Source: Candidatus Zhuqueibacterota bacterium (GTDB lineage Bacteria; Zhuqueibacterota; Zhuqueibacteria; Thermofontimicrobiales; Sulfurfontimicrobiaceae). From it: a stretch of DNA of 64,000 bases. Position 1 is the stretch's first letter. Every line of letters begins with the position of its first letter. This document shows positions 25,313-35,369 of the stretch, in pieces. Under the pieces are notes generated by a model, which saw only the letters and a list, made by a program, of their open reading frames with translations, made no database searches and was not told where the DNA came from. The DNA is taken from contig JAFGMA010000399.1 of NCBI GenBank assembly GCA_016927835.1, positions 1 through 64,000 on the forward strand, in the 5' to 3' direction. Made by a program: the position numbers and the translations under genes.

Positions 25313-28159
25313 CTAAGGGTTGGTAGGATGATACAGAGCCAACTCCTTTTTCAAAAATTGTCCGGTAAACGAATAATCCAACGCTGCTACTTCTTCCGGC
25401 GTCCCAATCGCGATGATTTGTCCGCCCTCATCACCGCCTTCGGGACCGAGATCAATAATGTGGTCGGCAGTTTTTATCACATCCATGTTATGTTCGATGA
25501 CGAGTACGGTATTGCCTTTATCTGCCAGCCGGTTCAGCACTTTCAGCAGCATATTGATATCCTCGAAATGCAAACCGGTTGTGGGTTCATCCAGGATATA
25601 AATGGTTTTGCCGGTACTGATTTTTGACAACTCGGTCGACAGCTTCACGCGCTGCGCTTCGCCGCCCGAGAGCGTTGTGGCTTGTTGTCCCAGGTGGATA
25701 TAGCCCAGCCCAACGTCTTTCAATGTTTTCAATTTACGTTTGAGACGCGGAATATTGCTAAAAAATTCGAGCGCTTCATTGACGGTTAAATCAAGCACTT
25801 CTGAAATGGATTTTCCGCGATATTTGATCTCCAGCGTTTCGCGATTATAGCGTTTGCCTTTGCAAACCTCGCACGTAACATAAACATCAGGCAGGAAATG
25901 CATTTCAATTTTGATGATTCCGTCGCCCTGGCAAGCTTCGCAGCGTCCGCCTTTCACATTGAAGCTGAACCGACCGGGCATGTACCCCCTGATCCTGGCT
26001 TCCGGCAATTGTGCGAACAGATCGCGGATATAGGTGAATAAACCGGTATATGTCGCCGGATTCGAACGAGGTGTTCGACCTATTGGTGATTGATCGATAG
26101 CGACCACTTTGTCCACAAGGTTTAATCCCTCAATTGAGCCATATTCCAGCGGAGCTTCTTTACCGTTGTAAATTTGCCGCATTAAAATACGGTATAAGGT
26201 TTCATTTACGAACGTGCTCTTGCCCGATCCCGATACGCCGGTAACGCATGTGAATTTACCCAATGGAACAGAAATCGTGATATTTTTCAAGTTATTTCCC
26301 CGGGCACCCTTCAGGACCAGGAATTTGCCGCTTCCCGTTCGTCTCTTTTCCGGAACCGGAATTGATTTGCGATGTGCCAGATAATCGCCAGTCAAAGAGC
26401 CATTCACTGCTTTAATTTCTTCCGGTGTCCCCTGGGCGGCAATTCGCCCTCCATGCTTGCCCGCGCCAGGACCCAGATCGATCAGATAATCTGCTGATTC
26501 GATGGTTTCCCGATCATGTTCTACCACGATCACCGTGTTGCCTAAATCGCGGAGCCGGTGCAATGCTTCGATGAGCCGACGATTATCGCGCTGATGCAGC
26601 CCGATAGATGGCTCATCCAAAATATAAAGCACCCCGACCAACTGCGATCCGATCTGGGTGGCTAATCGAATCCGCTGGGCTTCGCCTCCGGACAGGCTGC
26701 TCGTTGCGCGCTCAAGGCTCAGGTAATCCAGACCGACATTTATTAAAAATGTGAATCGCTCTTTTATTTCCTTCAGTATCTGGTGCGCAATTGTTTCTTC
26801 ACGATCAGTAAGCTTTATGTTTTCAAAGAATTCCGCAGCCTTCTTGATAGAAAACTTTGATATTTGATAAATATTAAAATCGCCAATCCGCACCGAAAGC
26901 GCTTCTGGTTTCAAACGCGCCCCATTGCAGGTTGCACAGGGCATAACGTTCATATATTTTTCAATCCAGTCACGGATTTGAACCGAATTGGTTTGCTTGT
27001 AGCGGCGTTCCATTTGAGGAATGACACCTTCAAACGCGCGGGTGAATGAATGTGCCACCTGGCTGTTTTGAGCGTGGAAATTGAATTTATATTTTTGTTT
27101 TCCCGTTCCATTTAAAATGATGTGCTGCTGATCGGGTGTCAGTTCATTGAAAGCGGTATCCATATCAAAACCAGTCTGTTCGCCGAGTTGCTCCAACTGG
27201 GTGAAATAAAATCCGTTCCGCGCTTCGCCCCACGCAGAAATCGCCCCCTGACGGATAGTGAGGCTTTTATCCGGCACAACCAGCTCCGGATCGATTTCCA
27301 TCGTTGTTCCCAGACCATTGCATGCGGGGCAGGCGCCATAAGGGCTGTTGAACGAGAACATGCGGGGCTCGATCTCTTCGTACGAAATCCCGCAGTCGGC
27401 GCAGGAAAAATGCTCACTAAAAAGCAATTCTTCTTTGCCGATTATATCAACTAAAATGATGCCCGATGACAAATTCAGTGCGGTTTCAATTGAATCGGTC
27501 AGTCGTGTTTCGATATTGGGGTGAATCATCAGGCGGTCTACGACAATTTCGATCTGGTGCTTTTTATTTTTATCGAGCTTAATCTCTGTATTTAAATCCA
27601 GGACCTCGCCATCCACGCGCACGCGAACATAGCCATCGCGTCGGGCTGCCTCGAAAACCTCCCGGTATTCTCCCTTGCGACCACGTACAATCGGCGCGAG
27701 GATTTGTATTTTGGTATCTGCTGGCAGAGCGAGAATGCTGTCTGTGATTTGCTGCACCGTTTGGCGCTGAATCCGTTTGCCGCAATTATAACAAAAGGGA
27801 ATTCCGATGCGCGCAAATAGCAGACGCATGTAATCATAGATTTCGGTGACGGTTCCGACGGTCGATCTCGGATTTTTGGCGGTGGTGCGCTGCTCGATCG
27901 AAATTGCGGGGGACAGTCCCTCGATGTAATCCACGTCCGGCTTTTCCATCAATCCTAAAAACTGCCGGGCATAAGCTGATAGCGACTCGACATAGCGCCG
28001 CTGTCCTTCCGCATAGATTGTATCAAATGCCAGAGACGATTTCCCGGATCCGGATATCCCTGTGATGACAACAAATTGATCGCGGGGAATCTTCAAATCG
28101 ATGTTCTGCAAATTGTGTTCGCGCGCGCCTTTGATGATGATATAATTTTTCTCGGACAT
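25313..28159 (-). CDS. uvrA: Excinuclease ABC subunit A
   Basis: A 948-residue UvrA, the damage-sensing ABC ATPase of nucleotide excision repair that loads UvrB. Two ATPase halves are intact: Walker [10 protein letters not shown] near 34-42 and GVSGSGKST near 638-646, with signature motifs [13 protein letters not shown] and [13 protein letters not shown]. The zinc modules are present: [10 protein letters not shown] paired with CPAC near 253-280, and CEACQGDG paired with CEVCKG near 741-770. The insertion and DNA-binding domains are complete and the length is normal. Neither uvrB nor uvrC is in the window. A terminator lies downstream. Confidence 0.97.
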   Translation of the reverse strand: MSEKNYIIIKGAREHNLQNIDLKIPRDQFVVITGISGSGKSSLAFDTIYAEGQRRYVESLSAYARQFLGLMEKPDVDYIEGLSPAISIEQRTTAKNPRSTVGTVTEIYDYMRLLFARIGIPFCYNCGKRIQRQTVQQITDSILALPADTKIQILAPIVRGRKGEYREVFEAARRDGYVRVRVDGEVLDLNTEIKLDKNKKHQIEIVVDRLMIHPNIETRLTDSIETALNLSSGIILVDIIGKEELLFSEHFSCADCGISYEEIEPRMFSFNSPYGACPACNGLGTTMEIDPELVVPDKSLTIRQGAISAWGEARNGFYFTQLEQLGEQTGFDMDTAFNELTPDQQHIILNGTGKQKYKFNFHAQNSQVAHSFTRAFEGVIPQMERRYKQTNSVQIRDWIEKYMNVMPCATCNGARLKPEALSVRIGDFNIYQISKFSIKKAAEFFENIKLTDREETIAHQILKEIKERFTFLINVGLDYLSLERATSSLSGGEAQRIRLATQIGSQLVGVLYILDEPSIGLHQRDNRRLIEALHRLRDLGNTVIVVEHDRETIESADYLIDLGPGAGKHGGRIAAQGTPEEIKAVNGSLTGDYLAHRKSIPVPEKRRTGSGKFLVLKGARGNNLKNITISVPLGKFTCVTGVSGSGKSTFVNETLYRILMRQIYNGKEAPLEYGSIEGLNLVDKVVAIDQSPIGRTPRSNPATYTGLFTYIRDLFAQLPEARIRGYMPGRFSFNVKGGRCEACQGDGIIKIEMHFLPDVYVTCEVCKGKRYNRETLEIKYRGKSISEVLDLTVNEALEFFSNIPRLKRKLKTLKDVGLGYIHLGQQATTLSGGEAQRVKLSTELSKISTGKTIYILDEPTTGLHFEDINMLLKVLNRLADKGNTVLVIEHNMDVIKTADHIIDLGPEGGDEGGQIIAIGTPEEVAALDYSFTGQFLKKELALYHPTNP

Positions 28160-28513
28160 GGCTCAATTTTTCACGCTTTTGTTAATCACAAACCCATACC
28201 GAACGGTCTGTAGCAGGATGAAAGAAATGGATCAAATTCAATATAGAATATACAAATGTTCACCAATGATAATTATTTTCCGGCTCAATTGCAAGCACTT
28301 TCTGAAAATTTTTAAAATTCAGGTTAAGGTTGTCAGCTACAAATTCAATTCGCAAAATTGTAAAAAGTAAAATTTCAATGAGCAGCAAAGCCGTGATATC
28401 AATTGGATTTTATTGAAATGGCAAAAATTTTAATTGACAATCAAACCCGATTTTAATATATTAAGCAACCAGTTTTGAATCAACTACGTTGAAATACAAG
28501 AGGATATGTTACG
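28160..28513. other. Divergent intergenic region between uvrA and the receiver-PATAN gene
   Basis: This 354-bp AT-rich region holds the strong plus-strand promoter at 28434-28462. No convincing uvrA promoter was found on the minus strand and no gene is visible. Confidence 0.5.
28434..28462 (+). promoter_or_regulatory. Strong sigma70-type promoter of the receiver-PATAN gene
   Basis: TTGACA at 28434-28439 and TATATT at 28457-28462 are spaced by exactly 17 bp, about 50 bp before the GTG start at 28514. Confidence 0.7.
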
Positions 28514-29257
28514 GTGGAAAGAAAGCAGATTTTGCTGGTAACCGCTGAAAAATCACTAACGAGCCGTCTCGTTTCCGGGCTTACGCATTATGGCTACACT
28601 GTTGTGCATTTTGAGACCGGCAGCAAGGGACTGGAATTTGCCAACACGAGCGTACCAGGGTTTATTTTGGCTGACCTGCAATTACCCGACATGGACGGTA
28701 TCGAATTGTGCTGGATGATCCGGGAAACCTCCAAAGTGCCGGATATACCGTTTATGCTGTTAACGAATTCGAATGATCCGGAAATACGGATCAATGGTTT
28801 CCGCAGTGGCGCCGATGCGTTCATGCAGCAATCAGGTTCGATACGTGAAATTGTAACACGAATTGAAACGCTCTGGAGACGAATTAAGCCGGCGTCCAAA
28901 AGCCAAGTTACCAGGTACGCATCATTGTGTGGCAATTTACCCGATTTCTCTTTGATGGAAGTTTTTCAATTCCTTAATATGACCCGTAAAAGCGGCACAT
29001 TGACCATTGAATCCGCCGAAAACGTGGGCAAAATTGGAATTGAAAATGGCAATCTGACTTGGGCTGAGCAGGATTTGCTCGAAAGCGAGAATGCCATTTT
29101 CGAGATCGCTTTGTGGCAACAGGGATCATTCAAGTTTGAAAAAGATATTTTATTTGCTAAAAAAAATATCAGCAAATCCACGATGGATATTATTCTGAGT
29201 TGCTGCAATTTGATTGACGAAAAACGCGCTGAAAAACCGCCCGATTCCACCGAATGA
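28514..29257 (+). CDS. Response-regulator-like protein with receiver and PATAN (DUF4388) domains
   Basis: A 247-residue protein. The receiver domain (about 5-120) keeps the phospho-acceptor D54 in ADLQLPDMDG, but the N-terminal acidic pair is reduced to E12 and the conserved Lys after strand 5 is missing (ADAFMQQSGS), so ordinary phosphorylation is doubtful. The C-terminal part (about 135-235) matches the PATAN/DUF4388 pattern: LPDFSLMEVFQFLNMTRKSGTLTI, IGIENGNLTWAEQ, and EIALWQQGSFKFE. PATAN proteins act in signalling outputs such as motility, cell polarity and gliding. Start is GTG with AAGAGG about 10 nt upstream. The GYF-MinD gene lies 589 bp downstream. Confidence 0.85.
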   Translation: MERKQILLVTAEKSLTSRLVSGLTHYGYTVVHFETGSKGLEFANTSVPGFILADLQLPDMDGIELCWMIRETSKVPDIPFMLLTNSNDPEIRINGFRSGADAFMQQSGSIREIVTRIETLWRRIKPASKSQVTRYASLCGNLPDFSLMEVFQFLNMTRKSGTLTIESAENVGKIGIENGNLTWAEQDLLESENAIFEIALWQQGSFKFEKDILFAKKNISKSTMDIILSCCNLIDEKRAEKPPDSTE

Positions 29258-29846
29258 GAAAAAAATCAAGCATCTTATCCCGTTACAATATACACCCATT
29301 TTTCCCCGAAATAATATTCTTTCGCTTCAGGCTTCAAGTCTATTTTGCATCGCCCGGCTGGCATCTTGCACCATCTAACGCAAAAATTGACATCCTCATA
29401 CTGGGGAACTGTGAGATCAATTTCCCCGAAAAAGCAATCTGCGTAATCAAGCGAACGAGTTATAAAGCACCCGGTTCTTCTTTTTAAAAATCGGACTCTA
29501 AAAGGGAATTATATTTGCTGCTTTATTTCGTTCTGTGCCCGGAAAAATGATTTTGCTGCAGTATTGGCAATTCTGTAAGTGGTACAGAAAAATAGAATAC
29601 CGCGATTGTCTGAATCACAAATTGGATATTGAATTAGTTCACATTTCCCCAATTACACACAAGCAATATGTTAATTCTTTTTCAATCACAATATAATTGT
29701 TGATTATTACATTTTTTTAGTATATTATAATAACATTTTGCGTTATTGCGGATATATTTTGATTTGCTTTTAACGGCTAACTTGATTCATATTATTATCG
29801 TTTTGCAAGCCAAACTGATTTTGGATAAGGAGAGCCCCAAATTACC
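29258..29846. other. Intergenic region upstream of the GYF-MinD gene
   Basis: This 589-bp AT-rich stretch contains a promoter-like segment around 29698-29735 (TTGTTG, then TATATTATAAT about 18 bp later). No gene with a ribosome-binding site was seen. Confidence 0.4.
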
Positions 29847-31136
29847 ATGAATAACAGTGTTTTTGTACAGGTAGCGCACAAGCAGTATGGTCCATTCACG
29901 AAATCGGAATTGAAAAATCTGGTAAGCAAAGGTCAATTCAAAAAAAAAGATTTGGTATGGGATGACGATGAAGGCGAATGGATTGAAGCGGCTAAATACG
30001 ACCAGTTGAAATCCCTGTTTGCAGCACATACTCCGGAACCAGCCGAGAAAACAATTTTCGCTATCGGAGGCGGAAAAGGCGGGGTAGGCAAAACTGTTAT
30101 CACATCGTCGCTGGGCGTCGGTTTATCTGCCATGGGCTACGAAGTTGTGCTGATTGATGCCGATTTCGGTGGCGCAAATTTGCATATCAGCATGGGAATG
30201 CTTGAACCTGAATACACATTCCTTGATTATTATACGATGCAGCGCGAAACCCTGAGCGATATTATGCTCGATACGCCGATTGAAAATTTAAAGCTTATCA
30301 GCGGCGCTTGTGGAACAGTTGGGCTGGCGAATCCGAAATACTCGCAAAAGCTGCGGTTCATCAACGAATTGAAAATGATCAACGCCGATTTCGTGCTGCT
30401 CGATCTGGGAGCCGGCAGTTCATATTCAGTCATCGATTTCTTCCTTGCGGTTGATCAAGGGATCATCGTCGCAAGCCCGGAACCGACTTCGATCCAGGAA
30501 AGCTTTGATTTTTTAAAGGTTTGCCTACTCAGAAAATTGTACCGGACATTCAAAAAAAGACCGGATATCCTGACTGCGCTAAGCCTGGATGGCATCGATA
30601 ATTTGAGTCAACTTACGCTGCCCGTTGACGATCTGGTCAGCAAACTCAACACCATTGACAAAGACGCCGGCGCAATTCTGGAAACCGTCCTCGAAGAATT
30701 CAAACCAAAGCTCATTTTAAACATGGTAGTGGAACCCGAAGATATCAAAGAGGGCTTGGCGTTGAAAGCTGCGGCAGCAGAACTGCTATCGATTGATATT
30801 GAATATTTGGGATACATTGAATACGATCGCGAGATAGGCAAATCGGTGCGGGAACTCCGTCCGTTTATTTTGCATAATCCGAAATCGAAAGCCTCGAAAA
30901 GCCTGTCGAAATTAATCACCATCAAGCTGCTCAACAAGCAGGGCTTCAGCAGTTTAAGAACCAAAATACGACTTAAAAAAGGCATTCGGGATGCCTCTCA
31001 AACCTACTCACCAAAAACAGTCCGCGATAACGACACAATATGCTCGGTAAAATGTTTTTACTGGGATGACTGTGAATTCCGGAACGGTGGCTTTCCGTGT
31101 ACAGTCAGGCAACTCGATCCGCTGTTTAAAACCTGA
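29847..31136 (+). CDS. MinD/ParA-family ATPase with N-terminal GYF_2 domain and C-terminal cysteine cluster
   Basis: A 429-residue protein. Residues 1-60 (VFVQVAHKQYGPFTKSELKN, WDDDEGEWIEA) form a GYF_2 domain, a peptide-binding or docking module. Residues about 68-340 are a MinD/FlhG-type ATPase with deviant Walker A GGKGGVGKT (75-83), switch region IDADFGGANLH and DLGAGSSYSVIDFF. The C-terminal tail has four cysteines (C399, C403, C409, C418) around FYWDDCEFRNGGFPC, a possible metal site. MinD/ParA ATPases position machinery such as flagella, divisome or pili. The ATG has AGGAG upstream at a rather long spacing. No flagellar or min genes are nearby. Confidence 0.85.
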   Translation: MNNSVFVQVAHKQYGPFTKSELKNLVSKGQFKKKDLVWDDDEGEWIEAAKYDQLKSLFAAHTPEPAEKTIFAIGGGKGGVGKTVITSSLGVGLSAMGYEVVLIDADFGGANLHISMGMLEPEYTFLDYYTMQRETLSDIMLDTPIENLKLISGACGTVGLANPKYSQKLRFINELKMINADFVLLDLGAGSSYSVIDFFLAVDQGIIVASPEPTSIQESFDFLKVCLLRKLYRTFKKRPDILTALSLDGIDNLSQLTLPVDDLVSKLNTIDKDAGAILETVLEEFKPKLILNMVVEPEDIKEGLALKAAAAELLSIDIEYLGYIEYDREIGKSVRELRPFILHNPKSKASKSLSKLITIKLLNKQGFSSLRTKIRLKKGIRDASQTYSPKTVRDNDTICSVKCFYWDDCEFRNGGFPCTVRQLDPLFKT

Positions 31137-31598
31137 AACGCAAATTTCAAACACTTGAAATAAAAGCCAACTCCTTCAGCTCCACCGGATTTTTAAAAGC
31201 TTACCAGCTTATGTTTTATTCTCTTAACATCGCACGCAATGGAGCACCGGATTCTATTGATTGACGATAAATGATAATTTCACGGCATTCAAAAAAAGTT
31301 TTTAGTGCCGATCGAATGCAAATTTCCTCTGCGGAATGGACTGGCGCATCCACAAATCGGAACAATAACCTCACTTTGGCATATCACTCAAATAAATACA
31401 CTCACTCATTGCACTTTTAAATGCAACATCTGCCTGCCACTCCGCGAAGCGAGACGCGAAGGCAATCCGATAATCTGATTCAAATTCGGAATTACCCGGT
31501 TCGCTGCATTCGGCTTCCCGTGACAGGCGGAAATTTCCGTTTATTCAAGCTAAAACCTTGATACGTCAAAAACCATCTCAAAATCTTTGCACTGCCCT
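31137..31598. other. Intergenic region upstream of the TamB-like gene
   Basis: This stretch of 462 bp shows no gene and no clear promoter. A locally GC-rich, partly palindromic segment near 31435-31470 may be a degraded repeat. Confidence 0.4.
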
Positions 31599-33329
31599 AT
31601 GAGAGATCGATTGGTTATAAAAAAAGCGACCGGACTGTCGGGAATTATTCTGAGCATTTTTCTGGCGATTATGTTGCCGGGTAAAGAACTACCTGGAAAT
31701 GCGGTTTTCGCATCGGAGCCAACGCTCAAATCTGATTATTTTTCAACACGTGTATTATCAATCTCTTACGATAGCATTGCGACCTCTCCGGGGGTGCACC
31801 CGAATTCAGAAAACATCCGGGTGTATCGTATCGGTGGTACCACCTTTCGAGCGGATTCGCTGAGCGGACTGCTCATTCACCACGACGGTCACACCTCGCT
31901 GCAGCAGATGCATTTTTTTGCGGGCAAAGATTCAATTCACATTAAAGGTGTCCTGCCAATTGAAGGCAATCCATTTACCGCGTATAGTCCGACATCGAAA
32001 AAGCGCACCAATCTCTGGATCAATTTGAATCGCGTCAACCTGGCGAATTTCCTCCAATCGCACATTGGCGATTCGCTGGTTCTGCCGTGCACGGCTGTGC
32101 TTCAGATTACAGGCGATTTGTCTTCCCCGCAAATCTTCGGTCGGGTGAATATCAACAAAGGGTACCTTGCATTTGCGAATGACACCCTTCAGGCTCTCAA
32201 ATCAATTCATGCTGAAATTGAATTTACCGGTGAAGCCGCCTTGCTGCGCTCATTCAAGGCACAAGCTGGCGAAAATATGATATCGCTGCGAGGCGAATTT
32301 GCCGATTCCAGATCAATTCTGCGGGCATTTGACCTTCAATTTGATGCGCGTAACATTGTTATCTCGAAGACGAATGCCGCTTCTGTTTGCTTCGATAAAT
32401 TGAAAGCCTATATCATCAGAAAGGACGGACAAACAACTATCGCGGGATACGGCATTTTGGGGAATTCCATCGTCAAAATAGAACCAAAATCACTCGAAGT
32501 GCTCTGGTTTTTCAACATTTTTTCGAGTTACACCCGGCTGTTAGAGCAAATTTTTCCGGCTGCAAAGGCGAATTTCTGGCTATATACTGCAAACAATTTC
32601 TGGTTTGATGATCCGGTGGCACGCGTTCGCACAGATGTCTTTTGCAGTATCAAAGGATCACTCGAATCACTTAAATATAACGGATATATCTCTGTAGTTG
32701 AAGGGAAGCTGTTATATTTCAACCGGAAATTCAACATAGAGAGCGGCTTGATTTCATTCAGCAATGAATCGAACCAGAAAAGCAGCATCGATTTGGCTGC
32801 AAACACCAAAATCGCCTCTTATGAAAATCCTGAACGCAATGAATATGAAATTCATCTGGCGGTTACCGGCGATTATCATCAACCGGCGATCAAGCTAACC
32901 TCGAAACCGACTCTGTCTGAACGGCACATACGAGCGCTACTCGCAGTCGGCAAAACCCGTGAAGGGCTCATTGATAACGTCGACACCACATCATCCCGAA
33001 ATTTACAGCAAAAATTGATGGCGCAGGCGAAAAAGCTCGATAATAAATCAATCACGCAAGTTACCGAACGCCAGGTCGGAAAACTCCTGAATCTCGAACA
33101 TATCGCTTTAAAAGGAAATCTTTTCAAATTTTCAGACTATGGTCCTCGTCTCACCGCTCGTAAGCGGCTTGCGAAAAAACTGAATTTGTTTTATACAACC
33201 GTGGTAGGGCACGCGAATGAGCAGCATGTTAAACTGGACTACGAGTTGAAGCGTCATTTATCTATCGAAGGAGAAACCAACCAGGAAGGAGAAGCGGGGA
33301 TCGATTTAAAACTTAAATATCGATTTTGA
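31599..33329 (+). CDS. Short TamB/AsmA-like protein (DUF490 C-terminal domain)
   Basis: A 576-residue protein anchored by an N-terminal membrane helix (about 12-30). The remainder is beta-rich, and the last part (YNGYISVVEGKLLYF, LTSKPTLSERHIRALLAVGKT, EHIALKGN, VKLDYELKRHLSIEGETN) has the typical DUF490 TamB C-terminal pattern of a beta-taco lipid-transport or assembly factor. It is far shorter than the roughly 1200-residue TamB of Proteobacteria. I chose the ATG at 31599 rather than a TTG four codons upstream. The BamA-family gene begins 6 bp after its stop, so the two form an operon and probably a TamA-TamB-like pair. Confidence 0.8.
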   Translation: MRDRLVIKKATGLSGIILSIFLAIMLPGKELPGNAVFASEPTLKSDYFSTRVLSISYDSIATSPGVHPNSENIRVYRIGGTTFRADSLSGLLIHHDGHTSLQQMHFFAGKDSIHIKGVLPIEGNPFTAYSPTSKKRTNLWINLNRVNLANFLQSHIGDSLVLPCTAVLQITGDLSSPQIFGRVNINKGYLAFANDTLQALKSIHAEIEFTGEAALLRSFKAQAGENMISLRGEFADSRSILRAFDLQFDARNIVISKTNAASVCFDKLKAYIIRKDGQTTIAGYGILGNSIVKIEPKSLEVLWFFNIFSSYTRLLEQIFPAAKANFWLYTANNFWFDDPVARVRTDVFCSIKGSLESLKYNGYISVVEGKLLYFNRKFNIESGLISFSNESNQKSSIDLAANTKIASYENPERNEYEIHLAVTGDYHQPAIKLTSKPTLSERHIRALLAVGKTREGLIDNVDTTSSRNLQQKLMAQAKKLDNKSITQVTERQVGKLLNLEHIALKGNLFKFSDYGPRLTARKRLAKKLNLFYTTVVGHANEQHVKLDYELKRHLSIEGETNQEGEAGIDLKLKYRF

Positions 33330-33335
33330 CTGACT

Positions 33336-35126
33336 ATGCTAGTTTTTAATCATCGACATTTTTTTTTAATTGCATTCATTGCGTACCTGCTCGGTCTGCA
33401 CGCGCTTGGTGCCGGCGCTGACTGGCGTATCAATAAAATCATTATTGTGGGAAATACCCGGCTGAATGAAGCAGCAATCAGGAATGTCCTCCTGACGAAA
33501 GAGTCCAGGTGGTATGCGAAGCAACGATACACGCCTCAACTATTTCAAGATGATCTGGATGCCATCATTGCCTTGTACCATAATTTCGGGCATATCGACG
33601 CCCGTATCCTGACCACACATGTCCGACCCGATTCCGCGAAAAGGAGTGTCGATTTATTCATTTTTATATTTGAAGGCGAGACATATAAAATCGAATCCTT
33701 AGCGTTTCTTGATAACCAAAAATATTCGTCCAATGCATTGGCTTCAAAGATAAAAAGCAAACCGGGAAAAGCCTTCAGCAAACAGCAGTTCGAAAAAGAT
33801 GCTGAAATGTTACTGCGTTTCTATGCGCTATCAGGCTATATTAACACTCAAATTGAGCCCAGTTGGATCGAAAACGATACCACAAGACAGGTTTCACTTA
33901 CATTCGCAATTTCCGAAGGCAAGCAAGTGAGTATCAACTCAATTCATATTACCGGGTTAAAAAAACTTCAACCGCATGTGATCGAACGGATTTGTCGGTT
34001 CAAATCGGGTGAGCTATTCAATATTAATAAAATCGAGAAAACCCGACAAAGCATTATGAGCCTGGGATTATTTCGAGACGTGATAATTAAACCTGGACCG
34101 CCGGATTCGACCTGCCTTGAAAAACGCGATATCATTATCGTCTTAAGCGAAAAAGAAAATGGCGAAATAAATCTTGGCGTGGGTTTCGGTTCCGAGGATC
34201 AGTTGCGGGGTTCGCTTGAAATACTTCAAAACAGCTTTATGGGAACGATAAAGCAAGCCGGGCTGAAAGCCAAAGCCAGCTTTATCCACCAGGGAATTGA
34301 ATGCTCGTATACCGACAAATGGTTTTTTTCAAATAAAAATCGATTTGATGCAAACCTTTTTCTATTTCGGACAGTTGAACCTAATTACACTATCGCGCAA
34401 GCCGGCGGACGATTGGTATTCGGACACCAGTTCGCAAAATCGACACAATTGACATTCGCTTATAAATACCAGGACGTAAAACTCTCGAATATTGAGGGCG
34501 TTCCAAGACTATCCCGGTCCAAAGGCAGTCTCCGAAGCCTGCTTTTTAATCTGGTACATGATTCGCGCGATAATCTTTTTAGCACGACGAAAGGAATATA
34601 CAGCAACCTGGAGTTCCAATCAGCCGGCGGCTTTTTGCAGGGTTCGAATACGTTTATTAAATTACAGCTTGACCAACGCGTTTATCTGCCGGTGACAAAA
34701 AAATTGGTCATTGCTGCTGCGCTGAAAAACGGGATGATCAAAAATTTTGGTGATTTCAGCGACGTGCCGCTGTATGAACGCTTTTATGCCGGTGGTGTGG
34801 GATCCATTCGGGGATTCAAAAAAAGGGAGGTGGGACCCCATTCAACTACCGGAGCGCCAACTGGCGGTGTTTACCTGTTTATTTCGACGCTCGAATTCAG
34901 ATATTTGGTTTACAGGAACTGGGGCGGAATTCTATTTGGTGACGCCGGCAATGTATGGCAGGACTACAGCTTGATTCATTCCAAAGATCTCCGGTATTGC
35001 TATGGCGTTGGGCTGGGATATCTTTCCCGTTTCGTCACGGCACGCATTGATTTCGGATTCAAACTTCATCAGCGAACGAATGAAAGCTGGGGTGAGGTGC
35101 ATTTTACATTAGGTCAATCCATCTGA
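33336..35126 (+). CDS. BamA/TamA-family outer-membrane assembly protein
   Basis: A 596-residue Omp85 protein with a signal peptide (about 1-26), about three POTRA domains (about 29-105, 105-185 and 192-272) and a 16-stranded barrel. The POTRA pattern IIIVGNTRLNEAAI and the lid-lock motif GSIRGF near 488-493 in FYAGGVGSIRGFKKRE are visible. The barrel ends VHFTLGQSI rather than in a typical aromatic residue. It inserts beta-barrel proteins into the outer membrane. With only three POTRA domains and a TamB-like gene 6 bp upstream, it is more TamA-like than the essential BamA, which usually has five POTRA domains. Confidence 0.9.
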   Translation: MLVFNHRHFFLIAFIAYLLGLHALGAGADWRINKIIIVGNTRLNEAAIRNVLLTKESRWYAKQRYTPQLFQDDLDAIIALYHNFGHIDARILTTHVRPDSAKRSVDLFIFIFEGETYKIESLAFLDNQKYSSNALASKIKSKPGKAFSKQQFEKDAEMLLRFYALSGYINTQIEPSWIENDTTRQVSLTFAISEGKQVSINSIHITGLKKLQPHVIERICRFKSGELFNINKIEKTRQSIMSLGLFRDVIIKPGPPDSTCLEKRDIIIVLSEKENGEINLGVGFGSEDQLRGSLEILQNSFMGTIKQAGLKAKASFIHQGIECSYTDKWFFSNKNRFDANLFLFRTVEPNYTIAQAGGRLVFGHQFAKSTQLTFAYKYQDVKLSNIEGVPRLSRSKGSLRSLLFNLVHDSRDNLFSTTKGIYSNLEFQSAGGFLQGSNTFIKLQLDQRVYLPVTKKLVIAAALKNGMIKNFGDFSDVPLYERFYAGGVGSIRGFKKREVGPHSTTGAPTGGVYLFISTLEFRYLVYRNWGGILFGDAGNVWQDYSLIHSKDLRYCYGVGLGYLSRFVTARIDFGFKLHQRTNESWGEVHFTLGQSI

Positions 35127-35369
35127 TTCTTGACACGACTTTTCGCACCTGGTCCATCGAGACATTGTGCAGGGAATCAGGTTATGCGTTTGATACCCCA
35201 AATGATACCATCCGTTTCATGTTACATACCAGCAAAGATTCGGATTCATCAATCATAGCGATACCTGCAACCAAACGCAATTTGCTTTAATTCAAATACA
35301 TAAGATTATATGGAGCAACAGGTTACGGGATAAAACCGTTAGCTCGATCTCTATGTTCGATTCACTTTA

